Below are positions 9,196 to 17,238 of a DNA stretch of 64,000 bases, piece by piece. Each line of letters starts with the position of its first letter. The first letter of the stretch is position 1. A model generated the notes under the pieces. The model was not told where the DNA came from and did no database searches. It worked only from the letters and a program-made list of their open reading frames with translations. This DNA is from Ancylobacter polymorphus (GTDB taxonomy: Bacteria > Pseudomonadota > Alphaproteobacteria > Rhizobiales > Xanthobacteraceae): contig NZ_CP083239.1 in NCBI RefSeq assembly GCF_022836935.1, positions 2,742,001-2,806,000 on the forward strand. Reading direction: 5' to 3'. The translations under genes were made by a program, and so were the position numbers.

Positions 9196-9242
9196 ACTGC
9201 ATGGCTCGGCCGCTCACGAAGGCGTGACCGGGGCGCCAGCAC

Positions 9243-9557
9243 TCACTCGCCGAATAGTTGGTCGGCGGCGGTGATCAGCCCGATGGTCGGGTTGGCCGCG
9301 CAATACTCGCCGAGCTTGCCAGCGTTTTCGATGAACTTGTCAGTGTCGATGACCGGCGGCGCGTCGACATCCTTGTAATAGGCGTCGAGCCAGGCCAACG
9401 TCAGCATGATCTCGGTCTTGTCGCTTTCCAGGAACTGGCCGCAGGTGGTGGTGGAGAGGTCGATCTTCTCCGCCAGTGCGGCGTGCGGCAGGCCCGTAAG
9501 CACGGGTGCGGCAAGGGAGAGGGCGAGAACGAGCTTTCTCAGGACGGGCTTTCGCAT
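9243..9557 (-). CDS. HdeA/HdeB-family periplasmic acid-stress chaperone-like protein
   Basis: A 104-residue protein with a signal peptide (about 1-29, ending HAALA). The mature chain has the two-cysteine HdeA/HdeB pattern: CGQFL near the mature N-terminus and a second Cys in GKLGEYCAANP, which in HdeA form the intramolecular disulfide. HdeA/HdeB proteins hold periplasmic clients soluble at low pH. Similarity is at family level only; many rhizobial members are untested for acid protection. Confidence 0.75.
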   Translation of the reverse strand: MRKPVLRKLVLALSLAAPVLTGLPHAALAEKIDLSTTTCGQFLESDKTEIMLTLAWLDAYYKDVDAPPVIDTDKFIENAGKLGEYCAANPTIGLITAADQLFGE

Positions 9558-9631
9558 GGAGAACCTGCGCAGTGGAGGGCACGGCAGACGCTACCATGCC
9601 ACCGTGCCGCGCGCCACGCCGTCCGCCGTGC

Positions 9632-9937
9632 TCAGCCGCGCTTGCGCACGAATTCCGTGCGCAGCACCAGCCCCTTGATGGCCTCGTGCCGGCAGTCGAT
9701 TTCCTCGGGGTTGTCGGTGAGGCGAATGGTCTTGATGACCGTGCCCTGTTTCAGCGTCTGGCCGGCGCCCTTCACCTTAAGGTCCTTGATCAGCACGACG
9801 GAATCCCCGTCGGCGAGCAGGTTGCCGGAGGCGTCGCGCACTTCAAGGGCGGCCGCGGCGGCGGCCTTCACCTCGGAGGCCGGGCGCCATTCGCCGGTGG
9901 CTTCGTCATAGACATAGGAATCGTCGTCATCGGCCAT
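9632..9937 (-). CDS. short PhnA/YjdM-type domain protein
   Basis: A 101-residue acidic protein whose C-terminal ~65 residues (GDSVVLIKDLKVKGAG, GTVIKTIRL, FVRK) match the PhnA/YjdM C-terminal domain. The N-terminal zinc ribbon of full-length YjdM (paired CxxC) is absent and replaced by an acidic stretch. I chose ATG 9937 because AGGGAGG lies just upstream; the frame continues to 9973 without support. The old name 'alkylphosphonate uptake protein' is unreliable, so the role is unknown. Confidence 0.8.
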   Translation of the reverse strand: MADDDDSYVYDEATGEWRPASEVKAAAAAALEVRDASGNLLADGDSVVLIKDLKVKGAGQTLKQGTVIKTIRLTDNPEEIDCRHEAIKGLVLRTEFVRKRG

Positions 9938-9971
9938 GTCGGCCTCCCTGCGGGATCGTGAAGGGGGATGC

Positions 9972-9997
9972 AAAAAGGCGGAGCCTGCGGCCCCGCC
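9972..9997 (-). terminator. intrinsic terminator downstream of ilvD
   Basis: On the minus strand GGCGGGGCC pairs with GGCTCCGCC (nine pairs, one G-U) across a 3-nt loop, followed immediately by TTTTT. It sits 42 nt after the ilvD stop and before the PhnA-type gene, separating the two transcripts. Confidence 0.85.
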
Positions 9998-10038
9998 TCC
10001 GTTTCGTCTGTCGGCCTTGTCGCCGCGCGAGTGGCCGC

Positions 10039-11871
10039 TCAGGGCACCTGACGCACGGCGCCCTTGGCGGCGCTGGTGGCGAGCGCGGCATAGGCACGGA
10101 GCGCAGTGGTGACGTTGCGCTTGCGCGGCGCCGCCGGCACCCAGCCCTTGGCCTGCTGCTCCTCGCGGCGGGCGGCGAGTTCGGAATCGTCCACGGCGAG
10201 GTGGATGCGGCGGTTGGGAATGTCGATTTCGATCACGTCGCCCTCGCGCACCAGCCCGACCGTGCCGCCTTCCGCCGCTTCCGGCGAGACATGGCCGATG
10301 GACAGACCCGAGGAACCACCGGAGAAGCGGCCATCGGTGACGAGCGCGCAGGCCTTGCCGAGGCCCTTCGACTTCAGATAGCTCGTGGGATAGAGCATTT
10401 CCTGCATGCCCGGCCCGCCGCGCGGCCCCTCATAGCGGATGAGCACGATCTGGCCCGGCTTCACCCGGTTGCCGAGAATGGCGGAGACCGCGTCGTCCTG
10501 GCTTTCGAACACGGTGGCGGTGCCGGTGAATTTGAGGATGCTCTCGTCCACCCCTGCCGTCTTCACGATGCAGCCATCCTCGGCGAGATTGCCGAACAGC
10601 ACGGCGAGGCCGCCATCCTTGGAATAGGCATGCGCGGCGTCGCGGATGACGCCGGCTTCGCGGTCGAGGTCGAGATCGTCCCAGCGGCGGGACTGGCTGA
10701 ACGCCACCTGCGTCGGCACTCCGCCCGGCGCGGCGCGGTAGAAATTCTGCACCTGCTCGCTCTTGCTGCGCACCACATCCCAGCGCTCCAGCGCGTCGCC
10801 CAGCGTGGGGGCGTGGACGGTCGGCAGATCGGTGTGGAGGAGGCCGGCGCGGTCGAGTTCGCCGAGAATGGCCATGATGCCGCCGGCGCGGTGCACGTCT
10901 TCCATATGAATATTGGCGACGGCGGGGGCCACCTTGCACAGCACCGGCACGCGGCGCGACAGCCGGTCGATATCGGCCATGGTGAAGGGCACCTCGCCCT
11001 CATGCGCGGCGGCGAGCAGGTGCAGCACCGTGTTGGTGGAGCCGCCCATGGAGATGTCGAGCGTCATGGCGTTCTCGAACGCCTTGAACGAGGCGACCGC
11101 GCGCGGCAGCACGCTCTCGTCTTCCTGCTCGTAATAGCGGCGGGCGAGATCGACGATGAGATGGCCGGCCTCGACGAACAGCCGCTCGCGATCGGCATGG
11201 GTGGCGAGCACCGAGCCATTGCCCGGCAAAGCGAGTCCGAGGGCTTCGGTGAGGCAGTTCATGGAATTGGCGGTGAACATGCCGGAGCAGGAGCCGCAGG
11301 TCGGGCAGGCCGAGCGCTCCATCACCGTCACATCCGCGTCGCTCACCCGGTCGTCGGCGGCGGCGACCATGGCGTCGATCAGGTCCACCTTCTTCTCGCC
11401 GGTGGAGAGCAGCACCTTGCCCGCCTCCATCGGCCCGCCGGAAACGAAGACGGCCGGGATGTTGAGCCGCAGCGCCGCCATCAGCATGCCGGGCGTGATC
11501 TTGTCGCAATTGGAAATGCAGACCATGGCATCGGCGCAATGGGCGTTGACCATGTACTCCACGCTGTCGGCGATGATCTCGCGCGAGGGCAGCGAATAGA
11601 GCATGCCGTCATGGCCCATGGCGATGCCGTCATCCACCGCGATGGTGTTGAATTCCTTGGCGACGCCGCCCGCTTTCTCGATCTCCCGCGCCACCAGCTG
11701 GCCGAGGTCCTTGAGATGGACATGGCCGGGCACGAACTGGGTGAAGGAGTTGACGACGGCGATGATCGGCTTGCCGAAATCGCCGTCTTTCATGCCCGTG
11801 GCGCGCCAGAGGCCGCGGGCTCCGGCCATGTTGCGGCCATGGGTGGACGTGCGCGAGCGATAGGCGGGCAT
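10039..11871 (-). CDS. ilvD: dihydroxy-acid dehydratase
   Basis: A 610-residue IlvD/Edd-family enzyme that dehydrates 2,3-dihydroxy-3-methylbutanoate and its ethyl homologue in valine, leucine and isoleucine synthesis. Iron-sulfur ligand motifs [10 protein letters not shown] and [21 protein letters not shown] are intact, as are the GRFSGGSSG and [11 protein letters not shown] segments near the C-terminus. Length equals the E. coli-type enzyme. GGAGG lies 6-10 nt before the ATG. The gene stands alone and ends in its own terminator. It probably acts in the cytosol as an oxygen-sensitive Fe-S enzyme. Confidence 0.97.
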   Translation of the reverse strand: MPAYRSRTSTHGRNMAGARGLWRATGMKDGDFGKPIIAVVNSFTQFVPGHVHLKDLGQLVAREIEKAGGVAKEFNTIAVDDGIAMGHDGMLYSLPSREIIADSVEYMVNAHCADAMVCISNCDKITPGMLMAALRLNIPAVFVSGGPMEAGKVLLSTGEKKVDLIDAMVAAADDRVSDADVTVMERSACPTCGSCSGMFTANSMNCLTEALGLALPGNGSVLATHADRERLFVEAGHLIVDLARRYYEQEDESVLPRAVASFKAFENAMTLDISMGGSTNTVLHLLAAAHEGEVPFTMADIDRLSRRVPVLCKVAPAVANIHMEDVHRAGGIMAILGELDRAGLLHTDLPTVHAPTLGDALERWDVVRSKSEQVQNFYRAAPGGVPTQVAFSQSRRWDDLDLDREAGVIRDAAHAYSKDGGLAVLFGNLAEDGCIVKTAGVDESILKFTGTATVFESQDDAVSAILGNRVKPGQIVLIRYEGPRGGPGMQEMLYPTSYLKSKGLGKACALVTDGRFSGGSSGLSIGHVSPEAAEGGTVGLVREGDVIEIDIPNRRIHLAVDDSELAARREEQQAKGWVPAAPRKRNVTTALRAYAALATSAAKGAVRQVP

Positions 11872-11969
11872 GGAATTCCTCCAAACTCTTTGCCGCGCTT
11901 ATGCCCCCCGTGCGCGTATCGCGCAACCGTCTCGCCGTTGTGGCGCGAAGCTCGTGCGGGAGATGGGGC

Positions 11970-12278
11970 TCACCGCCAGCGGAAGCGGCGCTCGCGGCAT
12001 TCCTGGCCGACGAGGCATTGCGGGTTGTCGCGCGTGGGAATCCAGGCGGGCTTGGAGCGCTGCGACTGGCAATAGCCGGCATCGGTGACGTAGCGGTCGA
12101 ACAGACCCGGCCCAGTGCTGATGACCACCGCCCTTTGGCGCGCGACCAGAGCCTGCGCCTGGGCGCAGCTCATGGTGAGCGAGTTCGGCATCGCCTGGGC
12201 AGAGGCGGGAAGCGGGAGGAACAGGCTGGCGGCGATGGTGGATGCCGAAAGGGCGGGGATGGTGAAAGCAGGGGTCAT
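11970..12278 (-). CDS. small secreted cysteine-containing protein, unknown family
   Basis: A 102-residue protein with a signal peptide (about 1-28, ending PASAQA). The mature part has four cysteines in MSCAQAQ, GYCQSQ, NPQCLVG and QECRER, probably two disulfides. Similar short proteins with SCAQAQALV, YVTDAGYC and PxDNPQC patterns are common in Rhizobiales as I remember them, but no function is known. I chose ATG 12278 because the frame upstream is Arg-rich and lacks a signal peptide. Confidence 0.7.
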   Translation of the reverse strand: MTPAFTIPALSASTIAASLFLPLPASAQAMPNSLTMSCAQAQALVARQRAVVISTGPGLFDRYVTDAGYCQSQRSKPAWIPTRDNPQCLVGQECRERRFRWR

Positions 12279-12390
12279 GATCGGGCCTCGGCGGCGCGCT
12301 CTCCGTCGGCGGGGCGCTTCGCCCTCGGAAATGACGCTGCGGCGTCGGCGGTCAAGGCATGGCCGAGCCACAAGGGCGTGAGGGCCGCTC

Positions 12391-13548
12391 TCAACTACCG
12401 CCCCGGCCCTTGAGTGTCACGAACAGGGTGAAGGCGCCGCAGATGGCGGCGGTGAAGAAGGCGAGGCCGTGCAGCGTGGCGTTCATCGCAAAGCCGGCCA
12501 GCAGCGGCCCGAGCAGCGCGCCGAGCCCCCACATCAGCCCCATGGCGGCATAGATGCCGACCAGTTCCGACCCCTTGAACCGGCTGCCGACCAGAGTGAG
12601 CATGATGGTGTAGATGCCGACAAAGGCGCCGCCCCACAGGAACAGCAGCGTATAGGTGGCGATCTCGTTCTGCAGGGCGAACGGCCAGGCCAGCGCGCCC
12701 AGCATGGAGGCGGCGGCGAGGGCGATCACCAGCTTCACCCGGTCCATCTTGTCGCCGAGCCAGCCGATGGGCAGCTGCAGCAGGATGGCGCCGATCATCA
12801 TGCACGACATCAGCCGTGTGGCCCCGCTCTCCTCCCAGCCGAGATTGACGGCATAGATGGCGAGGAAGGACAGGCCGGCGGTCTCGATCGCCGCGTTCAG
12901 CATCACGGCGGAAATGGCGACCGGCGCCAGGCGGATGAAGCGCAGCGGGCTGCCGGTGGCGGGTTCGTCGAACACCGGCGCCTGCACCTTCGGCGAGGCG
13001 ATGAAACCCGCGGCCACCAGCGAAATGCCGGCGCCGACGAGATAGGGCAGGGCGCCGCCGGAGCCGACCACGGAGAGGATCAGCGGCCCGAGGGCGAAGC
13101 CGACCGAGAGCGCGGCGGTATAGGCCGCCATGGCGCGGGCGCGGGTGGATTCGGTGCTCAGGCTGTTGGTCCAGGTTTCCGACAGCACGAACAGGATCTC
13201 CGACGCCATGCCGAGGACGAGGCGCAGCGGAAACCACAGCCAGATCAGCGGGATCGCCGGGAAGGCGCTCAGCACCAGCGCCGCCACCACCAGCGCGATG
13301 ATGACCAGCCGGCGTATGCCGAAAAACGCGACGATGCGCGGCAGGATCATCGCGGTGATGAGCACGCCGACCGCGTGCATGGCCGCGTTGGCGCCGATCA
13401 GGCTCTCGCTCAGGCCGCGCGCGGTCAGGTCGAGCGCGATCAGCGCCGCGCTCAGGCTGTAGGTGAGCCCGAACATCATGGCGGTCATGATGACGGCGCC
13501 GCGCGAGAGCAGGCTGGCGGGGTGTTCGGCGGAGACCGGCGTCGTCAT
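12391..13548 (-). CDS. MFS transporter, YcaD-like
   Basis: A 385-residue protein with about 12 predicted membrane helices and MFS features: the helix 2-3 loop (FFGIRR), the segment WFPLRLVLGMASEILFVLSE typical of YcaD-like carriers, and the mid-protein LGDKMDRVK loop. Substrate is unknown. Its ATG overlaps the stop of the upstream HdeD/papain-like gene by 4 nt, so the two are probably cotranscribed and translationally coupled. A second YcaD-like carrier occurs at 47859-49286. Confidence 0.85.
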   Translation of the reverse strand: MTTPVSAEHPASLLSRGAVIMTAMMFGLTYSLSAALIALDLTARGLSESLIGANAAMHAVGVLITAMILPRIVAFFGIRRLVIIALVVAALVLSAFPAIPLIWLWFPLRLVLGMASEILFVLSETWTNSLSTESTRARAMAAYTAALSVGFALGPLILSVVGSGGALPYLVGAGISLVAAGFIASPKVQAPVFDEPATGSPLRFIRLAPVAISAVMLNAAIETAGLSFLAIYAVNLGWEESGATRLMSCMMIGAILLQLPIGWLGDKMDRVKLVIALAAASMLGALAWPFALQNEIATYTLLFLWGGAFVGIYTIMLTLVGSRFKGSELVGIYAAMGLMWGLGALLGPLLAGFAMNATLHGLAFFTAAICGAFTLFVTLKGRGGS

Positions 13549-14879
13549 GCGGGGCGAACCTCGTTGCCATCTATCGGGCCGTGCCGGCCCCGCTTGAGAA
13601 AGCCGAGCAGGCGCGTGCTCCAGGCGACATCACTCTGTTCGACGATCCGCGCCAGGGTGCGGGCATAGTCCAGCACCAGCCCCGGCGTCCAGGTCGCCGA
13701 ATGGGCGCGGGTGCGGATCATCGCCGCCACCCAGATATCGGGATTGGACAGCAGGCGGAGGAGGCGCAGCCAGGGGAAGCGGCTCGCCAGCGACCCTTCG
13801 AGCGCGGCGTCGAGCGCCTGCGCCACCACCACGGAACAGTTGCGGTTGGTGAGGTTATACGTGTCGTCCTGCTTGTAGCCGGCCCAGAACACGCGCAGCC
13901 GGCGCGGGCTGTAGTTGCGGAATTCGACATTCTGGTCCGCCGGGCACCACCAGTCCGACTCATAGGCGTAGGAGGGCTGGAAGCGGCCCTTGAGGTCGTT
14001 CTCGCCGGTGGCGCGCAGCGAGGCGATGAAGTCGCTGCTGGAGCGCTCCACCTCCATGGCCGGGTAATGGCTGATATAGAGGTCCGGCGGCATTTCCAGC
14101 GCCGCGTGGCCGGTGGAGATCACGCCGTGCCCATCGACGGCGGCGACGTAGCGGTCCACCAGCAGCCGCCGCTCCGGCGCATAGGCGGAGCCGACCGGCG
14201 TCCACACATGCACGATCATCGGCTGATCCGGCGCCGGCTCGTCGCCCGTGTCGATCATGACAGGGGCGTTGTCGTACCAGCCGCGCCCGCCGAAGATCGG
14301 CAAAGCGAGAATGGCCGCCTCGCTTTCCAGCGTGCGGAACATGAAGCCGATGCGCAGCAGCAGCCAGCCGGACAGCGCCAGCAGCAGGGCGATGCAGAAG
14401 GGGATGTTGCGGTTATGCGGCAGCGGCCATTCGGTGATGATGAGACCGGCCACGGCGATTTCCAGCGCGCCGATGAGCGCCATCGTCCGCCAGCCGGCGA
14501 AACGCACCACCAGCCCGGTGGCGATCCGCCCGATTCCGTCGAGCGCAAAAGCGAGGCCGAACAGCAGGGCGAGCGCCCATTCTGTCGAGACCGGCGGCTG
14601 GATGATCAGCACCCCCAGCAGCATCAGCGCGGCGGCCTTCAGGAAGAGCAGCGAGCGCGCCGCCCCGCGCATCCGCCCCAGCAGGACGAGCAGCGCCGCC
14701 AGCCCGTTGACGATGAAGATGAGGCCGAGAGCCTCGCGTGTGACGAAGGTGACGCCATCCGACGCGTCGATGGCCAGCAGCGTGGCAAGCGTCACGAAGA
14801 CCCCGCCGAGAATCGCGATGACATACCACCGGGCCCGGAACGAGGGCGCACCGATGAGAAGAAAGCACAGTTTGAGCAT
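13545..14879 (-). CDS. HdeD-like membrane domain fused to a papain-like (permuted NlpC/P60-type) domain
   Basis: A 444-residue protein. Residues 1 to about 185 are six or so transmembrane helices resembling HdeD/DUF308. Residues about 215-444 are soluble and contain STGHAALEMPPDLYISHYP (His258) followed about 90 residues later by YNLTNRNCS (Cys348). A GH motif preceding an NC motif is the order seen in circularly permuted papain-fold enzymes such as DUF4105/Lnb-like and LRAT-type proteins. A hydrolase or acyltransferase acting at the membrane is a fair inference. ATG 14879 starts just before the first helix; 19 residues upstream are unsupported. It overlaps the MFS gene by 4 nt. Confidence 0.7.
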   Translation of the reverse strand: MLKLCFLLIGAPSFRARWYVIAILGGVFVTLATLLAIDASDGVTFVTREALGLIFIVNGLAALLVLLGRMRGAARSLLFLKAAALMLLGVLIIQPPVSTEWALALLFGLAFALDGIGRIATGLVVRFAGWRTMALIGALEIAVAGLIITEWPLPHNRNIPFCIALLLALSGWLLLRIGFMFRTLESEAAILALPIFGGRGWYDNAPVMIDTGDEPAPDQPMIVHVWTPVGSAYAPERRLLVDRYVAAVDGHGVISTGHAALEMPPDLYISHYPAMEVERSSSDFIASLRATGENDLKGRFQPSYAYESDWWCPADQNVEFRNYSPRRLRVFWAGYKQDDTYNLTNRNCSVVVAQALDAALEGSLASRFPWLRLLRLLSNPDIWVAAMIRTRAHSATWTPGLVLDYARTLARIVEQSDVAWSTRLLGFLKRGRHGPIDGNEVRPA

Positions 14880-15051
14880 GGACGAGGATGTAGACCCAAC
14901 GCGAAGGCCGGCACAGTGCCATTTTGCCGCCGGCATTGGAAGCGGCGGGTGGGGGAGGCGAGGCGTTTGAGCGAAGAGCGGCGCGCTTTGGTGTTTCGTT
15001 GGGGGGCGCCGACCGGATCTTTGCGCAGACCCGCTAACCTATTGAATGATT

Positions 15052-15127
15052 TGGTGGGCCCGGCAGGACTCGAACCTGCAACCAGACCGTTATGAGCGGT
15101 CGGCTCTAACCATTGAGCTACAGGCCC
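15052..15127 (-). tRNA. tRNA with CAU anticodon, most likely tRNA-Ile2 (lysidine type)
   Basis: A complete 76-nt cloverleaf on the minus strand: acceptor GGGCCTG/CGGGCCC (one U-G pair), D arm GCTC/GAGC, anticodon stem GACCG/CGGTC with loop CTCATAA (anticodon CAT), T arm GCAGG/CCTGC with TTCGAGT, discriminator A and an encoded CCA. The loop and D-arm (AGCTCAATGGTTAGAGC, CTCATAA) resemble E. coli Ile2 tRNA rather than elongator Met tRNA, so TilS-modified isoleucine tRNA is favoured. Automated tools may label it Met. Confidence 0.93.
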
Positions 15128-15401
15128 GGCCGGCGGCGCGCGGTGGCGCGGCGGGCGGGGGAAACTAGCAAAGCGTGGCGTCGGCGCCAACCGCCTTGCG
15201 CCGGCCGTCCACCCCGACATCTGACGTGAGGGGTGCCGTGCCCGGCGCGTGGCAGGGGCCCGCCGGGGAAGGCGTCGCCCGCCGCCGCATTCCCGCCGCC
15301 TTCGCGGGGTGCTCTGGCGTGCCGCATCGTCAGTCTGCCGGCATGGGGGCGGGCGGGCGCTTAAATCCGCCGCCCCGGCCGGTTTCAGGAAAGAAAACGA
15401 C

Positions 15402-16139
15402 ATGAAGCTCCTCCGCGCCACCGCCTGCGCCGCCGTTCTCGGCACCGCCGCGCTGTTCGCCAGCCTGTCGCCGCTCGCCGCGCAGGATCTCGCGCCCAAT
15501 GCCCGGCGGGCGACGCTCGCGGTGTCAGGCGAAGGCACGGCCAGCGCCGTTCCCGACCGAGCGACGCTCACCTCCGGCGTGGTGAGCGAGGGCAAGACCG
15601 CGCGCGAGGCGCTCGACGCCAATTCCGCCGCCGTGGCGACGATGATCGCCGCGATCAAGGCCGCCGGTGTCGAGGGGCGCGATGTCTCGACCTCCGGTTT
15701 CTCGGTGCAGCCGCAATACGCGCCGCAGAAGAAGGACGGCGATCCGCTGCGCATCGCCTCCTATCAGGTGACCAATTCCGTCACGGTGCGGCTGCGTGAC
15801 CTCGCCAAGCTCGGCGATCTGCTCGACCAGCTGGTGACCAATGGCGCCAACCAGATCAACGGTATCGCCTTCGACCTCGCCGAGCCCGGCAAGCTGGAGG
15901 ATGCGGCCCGCGCCGAGGCGGTGAAGGATGCCCGCCACCAGGCCGAGATCATCGCCGGCGCCGCCGGGGTGCGGCTGGTGCGCGTGGTGTCGATCAACAG
16001 CGAGGCCGGCCCGCAGCCCATGCCGCGCATGATGATGATGGCGGCGCGGGCGGAGAAGATGGATTCGGTGCCGGTGGAAGCCGGCGAGACGCAGGTGCGC
16101 GCCGGCGTCACGGTGGTCTATGAGATCGAGCCACTCTGA
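15402..16139 (+). CDS. SIMPL-domain (DUF541/YggE-like) periplasmic protein
   Basis: A 245-residue protein with a signal peptide (about 1-27) and one SIMPL/DUF541 domain: VSGEGTASAVPDRATL at its start, YQVTNSVTVRLRD in the middle and AGVTVVYEIEPL at the end. YggE/SIMPL members are linked to oxidative stress tolerance and oligomeric periplasmic assemblies, but their activity is unknown. An AGGAAAG motif supports ATG 15402. Its 3' end overlaps the convergent lipid kinase gene by 22 nt. Confidence 0.87.
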   Translation: MKLLRATACAAVLGTAALFASLSPLAAQDLAPNARRATLAVSGEGTASAVPDRATLTSGVVSEGKTAREALDANSAAVATMIAAIKAAGVEGRDVSTSGFSVQPQYAPQKKDGDPLRIASYQVTNSVTVRLRDLAKLGDLLDQLVTNGANQINGIAFDLAEPGKLEDAARAEAVKDARHQAEIIAGAAGVRLVRVVSINSEAGPQPMPRMMMMAARAEKMDSVPVEAGETQVRAGVTVVYEIEPL

Positions 16140-17089
16140 AGCGCCTCGGCTCGTGTCGTGGCCGCTTCAGTGGCCCCGACGACGGCGCTCTCGCCATCGG
16201 CAGGCGGCGGGATGAGGACTTTCAGCCCGCGCGGCACGATCCGGTAGGTGAGCGGCATGTCCTCCCGCCCGAGTTCGCCGTCGGTGGACACCCACACGCG
16301 GGCGCGGTTGGCGCGGCGCAGCACGATTTCCCGGCCGGTCAGGCTGATGATGCCGGGATTGTCGCGCCAATTGTCGGTGACCATGTCGGCGCCGGCCTTC
16401 AGCAGGGCGAGCCCGCCGCGATCTTCCGCCACATGCAGTTCGAGCACGCCTTCGTCCAGCCGGCCGCGCCGCCAGCCCGGCCCGGTGAAGCGGTTGATCG
16501 AGGCGAGCGCGGCGAAGGCCTGGAAGTGATGGTCGGTGCCGTCCACCGTCACATCGAGATCGAAACGGCCGCTGCGGCGCAAGGCGAAGACGGCGGCGAT
16601 GGCGACGGCGAAAAAGCGCCAGAGCTTCCAACGCCGGGCGGTTTCGCGGGCGCGGGCCATCTGGCTGAAGAAGCCCATGCCGGAAATGGTGTGGAAGCGG
16701 CGCCCGTTCAGCGTCGCCAGGTCGATCTCGCCCACCCGCGCGTTGCTGAGCGCCGCTAAGGCCGCATCGAGGTCGCGCGGCATGCCGAGATCGGTGGCGA
16801 GGAGGTTGAGCGTGCCGAGCGGCAGGATGCCCAGCGTCTTGCCGGAACCTTCGAGGCTCTGCACCGCCAGGCTGACGCTGCCATCGCCACCGCCGACGAT
16901 GACGGTGTCATGCTCGCCGCTGCCGGAGGCGCGGATGGCCTTCACCAGTTCCTTGCCGCGCAGCAGGCGGACCTCGACGGTGCGACCCCCGCCATCGAGC
17001 GCATCGGCGATGTGGCGCCGAACCTCCTCCGCGTCGCGGTCCAGCAGCGTGCCGGCATTGGCGTTGAGAAGGACGAGAAGCTGGGCCAT
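16118..17089 (-). CDS. YegS/BmrU-family lipid (diacylglycerol-type) kinase
   Basis: A 323-residue protein with the DAGK catalytic signature: NANAGT near the N-terminus (P-loop-like), GGGDGSVSLAVQSL (about 66-79) and LPLGTLNLLATDLGMP (about 91-106). The C-terminal beta-sandwich half ends in the motif STDGELGRED. Such enzymes phosphorylate diacylglycerol, sphingosine or phosphatidylglycerol at the cytoplasmic membrane; the substrate here is unknown. Length is normal. It runs convergently into the SIMPL gene. Confidence 0.87.
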   Translation of the reverse strand: MAQLLVLLNANAGTLLDRDAEEVRRHIADALDGGGRTVEVRLLRGKELVKAIRASGSGEHDTVIVGGGDGSVSLAVQSLEGSGKTLGILPLGTLNLLATDLGMPRDLDAALAALSNARVGEIDLATLNGRRFHTISGMGFFSQMARARETARRWKLWRFFAVAIAAVFALRRSGRFDLDVTVDGTDHHFQAFAALASINRFTGPGWRRGRLDEGVLELHVAEDRGGLALLKAGADMVTDNWRDNPGIISLTGREIVLRRANRARVWVSTDGELGREDMPLTYRIVPRGLKVLIPPPADGESAVVGATEAATTRAEALQSGSIS

Positions 17090-17194
17090 GGGGGAAACCG
17101 GATTGGAGGAGCCACGGAATACTCCTCTGCAATCGCGGCGGCGCGAAGACGTTCCCTATGGAAAGGCGACGGCGGTCGAGACGGGCCTGTGAAA

Positions 17195-17225
17195 GGCGAA
17201 GGCCGCCCCGGATTCCGGGACGGCC
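17195..17225 (-). terminator. terminator-like hairpin after the Gly-rich protein gene
   Basis: On the minus strand GGCCGTCCCGG (17225-17215) pairs with CCGGGGCGGCC (17211-17201) across AAT, an 11-bp stem with one U-G pair, followed by TTCGCCTTT. It lies 14 nt past the stop of the gene at 17239-18504. The T-tract is interrupted, so termination efficiency is uncertain. Confidence 0.65.
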
Positions 17226-17238
17226 CTCGGTTCATCGA

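Noticed and set aside
15040..15130. tRNA as an integration site for a mobile element
   Set aside because: No integrase gene, no repeated tRNA 3' end and no change in base composition nearby.
15128..15401. Searched for a second tRNA, small RNA or gene next to the CAU tRNA
   Set aside because: I could fold no further cloverleaf and saw no gene-like open frame in this 274-bp GC-rich stretch.
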